Positions 57,962-64,000 of a stretch of 64,000 bases of DNA are shown here, piece by piece. The DNA lies in NCBI GenBank assembly GCA_963995505.1, contig OZ023182.1, positions 8,114,707 through 8,178,706 of the forward strand, written 5' to 3'. The notes under the pieces were generated by a model. It did not search any database. It saw only the letters and a program-made list of their open reading frames with translations, and was not told where the DNA came from. Origin of the DNA: Hypericum androsaemum (taxonomy: Eukaryota; Streptophyta; Magnoliopsida; Malpighiales; Hypericaceae). The position numbers and the translations under genes are program-made. The number at the start of each line of letters is the position of its first letter. Within the stretch, counting starts at the first letter, position 1.

Positions 57962-60900
57962 CTAATCCTGTTGAGGATGCTTGTATCCTTCAGGACCTCG
58001 AGACGATTCGTCGAGATGCTGCTTCGTAATCAGACGGTGTCGCCTTTCTCTTCCGAATATGATCCAAAAGACTATGGACAGCATGACCGCGGTGGAGACC
58101 ATGACCATCCCAATGTAGATCCACCTGCTGTACCGCCTGATTCCGGGGCAGTGTTCCACGTACACCTCCGCGAATGTCTCCCTAACGAACGTGCAGTCCT
58201 CGAGCTGGATCAGGAACGGGGCGTAGTTGCGCAGCGCGTAGCTTACGTTCACTGCGGATGTCATTTGGCTGTAGAAGTTTGGTGTAAGACGCCCGGTTGT
58301 GGCGCAGATACCGTCGGGAGAGACCTGGCAGACATATTTCATCCACACCTGCAAAAGTCAACTCAAAAGTTAAGTGATTGTCTGATCAACTTAATTACTG
58401 TACTTTTAAGTGCTCGTTGGTACTTAATTACTTCAGTTTAGATGAAGATTAGGACACTGTTTATAGAGTAGAGTAACTACCTGAGTTGCATTGTTCAGGT
58501 CCACCTCGCCAGAACTGCAAGATCGGTCGGTCAAATCTGCGTGGAAGGGGTTGCAGAGTATCGGGACAAGGGGGCCGGATTGGTTGATGTATACCGGCTT
58601 GAAGTTGGGGGAGAAGTTGAGGTTAGTAATATTGGTGATGACCTGGTTGACAACTTCAACAAGCTGATATGAGACTTCCTTGGTCTTTACAAGGGTGTCC
58701 TGTGCAGTTGCATTATCGACACAGGGCAATATTTCGTCCAAAGCAGTGTTCGCTGTCGGGTTTTGGACCCATTCGTCCATGGCGACGCAGGTATCACCAG
58801 CCACACTAGCATGTTGAATTGCAGAATTATTGATATGTAGTTGATGTGTGACATGAATATCAATCATCTGTCAGTAAATTAAAGAACAATAAATCCGCTT
58901 AAAGGAGACATCGACTATCGAATTAAAAGGTTCGAGTGAAACTTACTTGTGTAGGAGGAGGAATGTACCGCACAAGATAAATGTTCCAGTAACAAGCAAC
59001 CAACCAAGAGTGACCAGGCTGTGATGATTCAACCAAGGGTTAGTCAAGGAAAGATTGATAATAGCACCGAACGCTCAACAGGATCAGACGGAAGGACCGA
59101 GATGACGAATATAACTTGTAACACTCACATGTACACTAGGAGTTGCATTCCGAAAATCGAGAACACTATAATCAGAAAACAAGGAACTGTCAATGAATGA
59201 ACTGCCAAGGAAAATCTTTATAAGATCTAAAGTTCAAAAGAGAAGGTGCTTACAGAATCCAAGAAATGTGAGGACCAGCATAATAGCAGAAATAACAATG
59301 AGTGCCACTCTCCTGGATTAGCACTAATGAACTTATTAGAAGATTCAACCAAAATGCATAACAAGCTACTGATGATTAAAAGGATTCATGATCCTACACT
59401 CACACCGAGTCCAACAGGTCCCGCATGTCATCTGAATTCTCCAGTGTCTTGTGGGAGACAAAGCTAGCCGAAGCATTGATTGTTTCTCCAATCCGATCGA
59501 TATCTGTTTGGACATTGGAAGGTATAAAAACTTCATCAACTCCAACTAGCTTCGCTGACGCGAGGTATTCTGATACATCCATCAGCTTATCCATTGTTGC
59601 ATCGGCCTGATCCACAACATACTCCAACGTTCCTATCGTACTTCTGTGGAACTTCCCCTGACCGGTGTATAGGACAACGCATCCAATGCTGAATCAAAAT
59701 AGCACAATCAATCAGACGATTAGTTGGATCGCGTTTAAGACACCTTACTTCAGATTAAAATGTTCTGTTAGAAGGAACCTTACAGAGCAACAAGGCTGAA
59801 AAGAATGAGAAATGCGAGAGAGAGAGCATAAGCGATCCGCGAGTAGCCATAAGGCTGCTTCCCACAGCAGAAACGATGAAGGAAAATAAGTAGCAAGCAG
59901 AGCCCGAAACCCAGAAACCAGATGGCTGCTGTGACAAACACGGGAGCTGCAGTATAACCTACAGACTGTGGCCAAGAGCAACTTTTAGTTTCCAGGGAAA
60001 AAAAAGCTGCAAACTTGAATCATAAAAGACTGAACATTTAGCTACCATTTGGCCATACCATGTAGTGTCTTAATAGACCTAAGTCGAAGAACTCCACTAA
60101 TCCGCACGGAGATTCTAACAAAGTATCAAAGCGGTTATAGATAACTCTCATCATGCATTTGCAAATTGAATGAAGTCGGAGCAACTCACAGCCCAGTAAT
60201 GATGATCCTTGATATTCCACCCTCCAGTGTATCTCTTGAAGCCATTAAGAGGGTCCTTCCTGTATGTCCGTTGCGCAGCTAACACGAACGAAGAAGGCGA
60301 GTTCTGAATTATAGGTTCACTAACTGGCCCCTCCAAAATAACCGGGGGGCTCCCAGTACCAGGCTCACTGGTGGGTCCTTCCACCACCACGTCATTGCTC
60401 ACCACGTTCAAACTTCCTGCAAGTTGGATACACAAGCCAACGACCTAAGAAAAGCTGCAACTTTCCCCTCGGTGATCAAATAATTACAAGCTCTCACCGA
60501 TTATGGAACCACTAGAACTAAACCAACACTAAAGTTGAAGTCTTGAACATGCATTTAAGTTCAGCTAATGGAGGAGCAGAAATCCTTAACATGTTTTTTT
60601 TTTTTTACATTGTGGAGGGTGGACCACCTCCATACAGAACCAAGCCATTAATGGTTCTTTGTTCTCAGGACATGAATAGGTCCCACCCACGTACATGTAG
60701 TAATAAGAATAGCGTTAGAATGAATCTTCGTACCCAACTCCAAATTTCATTCTTGAAAGCTACCACAATTGCAACTAGCAATGTACGGCAACAATAATCT
60801 CAACACGCTCATTAAGCAAAAGTTTGCACGGGACTTTGGCCATGTCAACTTGCCATGACACAGAGATGGGCACTGAGTTGTGTTTACCTGCAGGAGTTAG

Positions 60901-61023
60901 AGAGTGGGAGGAGGACTGGGAATGGGAAGAAGCACCATCATCTGGCAAGTTTAGTGGCGTTGAAGATGAAACCAGTAACAGAAAGGTGACGGTTAGAGAA
61001 TACAGTGGCAGCTGCAACAACAT
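57962..61023 (-). CDS. Multipass membrane protein, plant-specific family
   Basis: There are nine exons on the minus strand: 61023-60888, 60416-60190, 59965-59784, 59688-59404, 59312-59254, 59165-59129, 59018-58947, 58805-58481 and 58348-57962, giving 1,710 nt (569 aa). I chose the ATG at 61023, opening a signal peptide (MLLQLPLYSLTVTFLLLV). An in-frame ATG at 61092 would put a CT-microsatellite product before it. Conserved stretches are RTYRKDPLNGFKRYTGGWN, YVVDQADATMDKL, GDTCVAMDEWV, ALDEILPCVDNATAQ, SGPLVPILCNPF and TGRLTPNFYSQM. Hydrophobic helices occur at the end of exon 3 (two), across exons 5-7 (two or three) and near the C-terminus, flanking large extracellular loops with Asn-x-Ser/Thr sites and cysteines. 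It matches an uncharacterised Arabidopsis 'transmembrane protein' family, tweety-like in outline. Function unknown. Confidence 0.88.
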
Positions 61024-63391
61024 TATGTACTTAAAACCAGCCAAAGAGATGGAGATGGAGATGGAGAGAGAGATTGAATGCTGTTTGTGCACTTCAACTG
61101 GGTTTAATTATTATTTTCTTTTTAAGAGTGATTTTGTTGATAGGTTGGAAAAGCTGGACAGAGAAAACAAGAGCCGAGGTAGGCAGAAGAAAAACAGTCT
61201 GGGTTTTCACTTTTTTGATGAACGGGAAAGTGTTCATGAAGCCGGGGGGCTGTTACGGAAAGGCCCTCCAGTCCAGTATTAGCTCTCAATTACATTATAG
61301 ACTTTAGTTTGATTACAGAAATTATTTAATTTTTGTTATTTAAATAAAATTTACGACCCGAATTATATCATTACTTTTAACGCCCGTTAAGTAAAAGTTA
61401 TTGGCTTCTCAAAAAGTTAAAAGTTATTGGGCAAAGAGAATGAATCTACATCGGAAAAATTAGAGGAGGCTTATACCGGACGGACCACCACAAAATTATA
61501 CGATGGTGAAAAAACTTGGAAAATGGAGAATGGGGTTTAGGGCCAGCGTGGGAAGCGAGGTTTCGTTGGATACTTGGTGGAGGGGTGCGGTGCTTAAATG
61601 GAAATTATATATTTTTTGAAAGGTGAGAGTGATGGAAATCGGAGAATGGGTTATTGTGCTAAATGGAGAACAACTGGGTGGAGCCCCGTAAAGGTTATTG
61701 TGCTGCTACATTTGACTTGAGTGGAAACAACTCAGAAAATGGGAACCACTTTTCACACTTCGGTGGAAAAAGACAACGATCCGGATCGTCAGTTTCTAAT
61801 TAAAGTTATTTTTTTCTGGTGAACGGTGGATATTTAAGAAAAAATACTCGGTACAAACTTAGTACGCAATATGTTTTTGAAGTTGAAGTTTAAACTCGAT
61901 GTATATAATTAATCTAACATAATTCTCTACTAATTGATTAGAACCTCAGTTGAATTGTGACCTAGAAAGTGATGTTTTAACTTTTTAAGGACTATAATTT
62001 CACGTTTCAGAAAAAGGTCCATAATTTCCGGCAGCTTTATTGGCTTTTCGAGGCATTGTCTGATTGGGCTTCCCGCCTTCCACCGTCTCTCTGTTACTTC
62101 ATTGTACTCTTTTTTATATCATCTTTGCTTCCTTCGTGCTGCTGTTCGACTACCACTAGTGGCGTCCTTGGACTGGATGGTCAAGGAAAAGAAAGAAAAA
62201 ATGAAAACTAAATTGCAAAGCCCGCCCGGGCAGTGGGCAGTGTAAGAAGGCGGGCGACAAGCCCTGACAAGCGGCCCGGATGATTGTTATTTAATTATTA
62301 TATTTTTAAATCTAATTTAGTAATACTTGATATAATGTTATTTGATAAAAATAAAAATATTTTTATTTTTATTCTCTATAAATCAAGTCTAATATTTTTA
62401 ATTTATATAGAGTTCAATCTTTTAATTTTCTATAAAAATTTATATGAATAATATATGTACGTGGGTGAAACAAAAATTATTTATTTATTTAATAATTTTA
62501 GTTGAACAAAGTAACCGCTACTATAGTAACAAAATATTTTAGTTAGATTAGATTATATATGAATGAAATAAAAATTAATTGCTTATCAATCACCAGGTTG
62601 AATGGAGTCACTGGAGATAGTTTTAGCTCGACGTTTGAACTTGACGGGACCATGCAGACGACAAGTCCCACCGTCGCCTGTCTTCCCTCCTCGTTTCTTG
62701 CAAACGACAGAGTTTTGTCTGTATAGACGCAAAGATAGGTTGGAGAATGAACGGCCCAATTGGGGCCCATTTAATTGGCGCTACTTTCAGCATTTAAAGC
62801 CCAATAATGAGGCCCAAGACTTAATTTACATGCTTGGGTAATATTTTTTTTAGAAGGGGCTTGGGTAAATATTCTTTTTACAAGGGGCTTAAGCTAAAAT
62901 TGGACCCACGTCCTTGATGCTACTTTTAGCAACTAAAAACCCGATAATGAGGCCCAAATCTATAGCCTAGATGGGCTTGGATAATAATTTTTCTAAGTGT
63001 TTGGAAAATAAGTTTTTTAATAACACTAACATCCGGATACCCGCTACTATAGCCCAAATTCGAGACAAGTATAATCTTAACAATATAACAAAATTCTTCT
63101 AACAAGTATCAAAAAATAGTTTGAGCTCGAGACCTCTTAACTACATATAATTCAATATGCTACTTCATATAACTACTACTTGCATTCACCCAAATATATA
63201 AATATATATATATATTTGCCCAAAATATTAATTAGATTATTAAAGAAAGGAATAGCCAAGGCAGCCAGACGAGCAACTCCTCCAACCACTCCGCGAAGAC
63301 TTCCTTCCTGCCTTTCTCGAAAGCCGCCAAAAACCCTCTCCTTCCTCTATTCTGTCTCTCACTAAACCAGAAGCCAGAGAGAGAGGGGGCA
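61024..63391. other. Intergenic between membrane protein and HPAT
   Basis: The left part is the promoter of the minus-strand gene, including a TCTCCATCTCC-type repeat near 61,045-61,075. The middle is AT-rich. The stretch 62775-62965 contains a degenerate direct duplication of a GGCCCAA-rich block (CCCAATAATGAGGCCCAA and CCCGATAATGAGGCCCAA). The right end is the HPAT promoter. No further gene is seen. Confidence 0.5.
63195..63204 (+). promoter_or_regulatory. Possible TATA box of HPAT gene
   Basis: TATATAAATA at the start of a TA-rich tract, about 190 bases before the ATG at 63392. A purine-rich GAGAGAGAGGGGG run just before the ATG would be in the leader. Confidence 0.45.
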
Positions 63392-63751
63392 ATGGGGTGC
63401 GGGAACTTCTTCTTCACGGTGCTAATAACCATGTCGGTGGCGCTGATCACCTACAACATCATACTCTCGGCGAACGCGCCGCTGAAGCAGGGCCTCCCGG
63501 GCCTCTACGTGGACCCCATCATCAAGATGCCCCTCGGCTCCAACAACAAGCGGAAGTTCCACACGGCGGTCACCGCCTCCGACTCCGTGTATAACACGTG
63601 GCAGTGCAGGGTGATGTACTACTGGTTCAACAAGAACCGCGGGGAGGACATGGGCGGCTTCACCAGGATCCTCCACTCCGGCCGCCCCGACGCCTTCATG
63701 GCCGAGATCCCTACCTTCGTCGCCCAGCCCCTCCCCTCCGGAATGGATCAG
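63392..63751 (+). CDS. HPAT: Hydroxyproline O-arabinosyltransferase (HPAT/RDN1), exon 1
   Basis: Exon 1 covers 63392-63751 (120 codons, phase 0). It ends GGAATGGATCAG before a GT donor; the following exons lie beyond the window. The protein begins MGCGNFFFTVLITMSVALIT, a signal anchor for Golgi type II topology, and continues with NIILSANAPLKQG, KRKFHTAVTASDSVYNTWQC, RVMYYWFNKNRGEDMGGFTR, ILHSGRPDAFMAEIPTFVAQ and PLPSGMDQ, the diagnostic N-terminal part of the HPAT1-3/NOD3/RDN1 family (GT95). These enzymes add the first arabinose to hydroxyproline in extensins and in CLE-type signalling peptides, and legume members control nodule number. The exon is GC-rich compared with the other genes here. 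No damage is seen in the visible part. The paralogue number cannot be assigned. Confidence 0.94.
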
Positions 63752-64000
63752 GTCCGCGATTTCTCACCTCTAACCGCGAATGTTAAGACTATTAGCGAGG
63801 TTTTTTTATCAACCTAATTAAGCGGTTTTTTTTTCCAGTACCTTGCTGTTAGTTAGGCTCTGTTTGTTTAGTTGGAAATTGTGTTACACAGAACATTTTT
63901 CGTGAGAACGATTTTCCGCGGTTTTTCAGTGGAGTTGTAATTAAGCGGTTATTTCGACGATTATTACCGAAACATTTTCGAACATTTGTTTGAACTCGGA
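63752..64000. other. HPAT intron 1 (5' part)
   Basis: T-rich sequence after the donor at 63752, with no acceptor joined to a recognisable HPAT exon before the window ends. Confidence 0.7.

Noticed and set aside
1..64000. tRNA genes
   Set aside because: I looked for T-loop and box B-like GGTTCGAAT contexts; none could be folded into a cloverleaf by eye.
1..64000. Integrated plant virus sequences and LTR retrotransposons
   Set aside because: No caulimovirid-like coat, movement or reverse transcriptase motifs and no paired long terminal repeats with a primer-binding site were recognised; the reverse-transcriptase-related pieces are LINE type.

Overview
This is nuclear DNA from a flowering plant. 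Genes are split by short GT-AG introns, intergenic DNA is AT-rich and full of transposon remnants, and the proteins are typical of angiosperms: plastid/mitochondrial cysteinyl-tRNA synthetase, hydroxyproline glycosyltransferases, a TPD1-like ligand and a TPR-PB1 (Phox) protein. A short plastid 23S rRNA scrap lies among nuclear genes. A eudicot is likely, but I cannot name the species.

Layout. Left, about 0-13 kb, is gene-dense. It holds the 3' part of an EMC7 gene (+), a complete 12-exon HPGT-type hydroxyproline O-galactosyltransferase (+), a complete 9-exon organellar cysteinyl-tRNA synthetase (+) and, convergent to it, a complete 9-exon GH79 heparanase-like gene (-). From 13 to 22 kb the DNA is repeat-rich: a hAT-like element, a foldback element with minisatellite arms, a decayed LINE 3' half, and a tandemly duplicated locus with one broken and one intact TPD1-like gene, each near a minisatellite. 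From 22.9 to 25.1 kb lies a complete 8-exon MEMO-family gene (-). A 2.6-kb Mutator-like element with a perfect 10-bp target duplication sits 160 bp upstream of its ATG and carries a second element nested inside it. From 29.3 to 31.8 kb is a TPR-PB1 (Phox) gene (-). From 32 to 38 kb, two related foldback elements with TCC-microsatellite cores and 9-bp target duplications bracket a decayed PIF/Harbinger element. From 38 to 57 kb gene density is low: a hAT-like element with a LINE inserted in it, a serine-rich protein gene (-), LINE fragments and a third type of Mutator-like element. From 58 to 61 kb is a 9-exon multipass membrane protein gene (-), and the window ends in exon 1 of an HPAT-type hydroxyproline O-arabinosyltransferase (+).

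How the genes relate. There are no operons; each gene is an independent unit. Three of them (HPGT, the GH79 heparanase-like enzyme and HPAT) belong to families that build or trim glycans on hydroxyproline-rich glycoproteins, which may be chance. The clearest unusual content is the set of precisely delimitable inverted-repeat elements and the duplicated TPD1-like locus. I did not find a convincing wholly new biological system. Exon coordinates were derived by hand from splice signals, reading-frame continuity and remembered family alignments.
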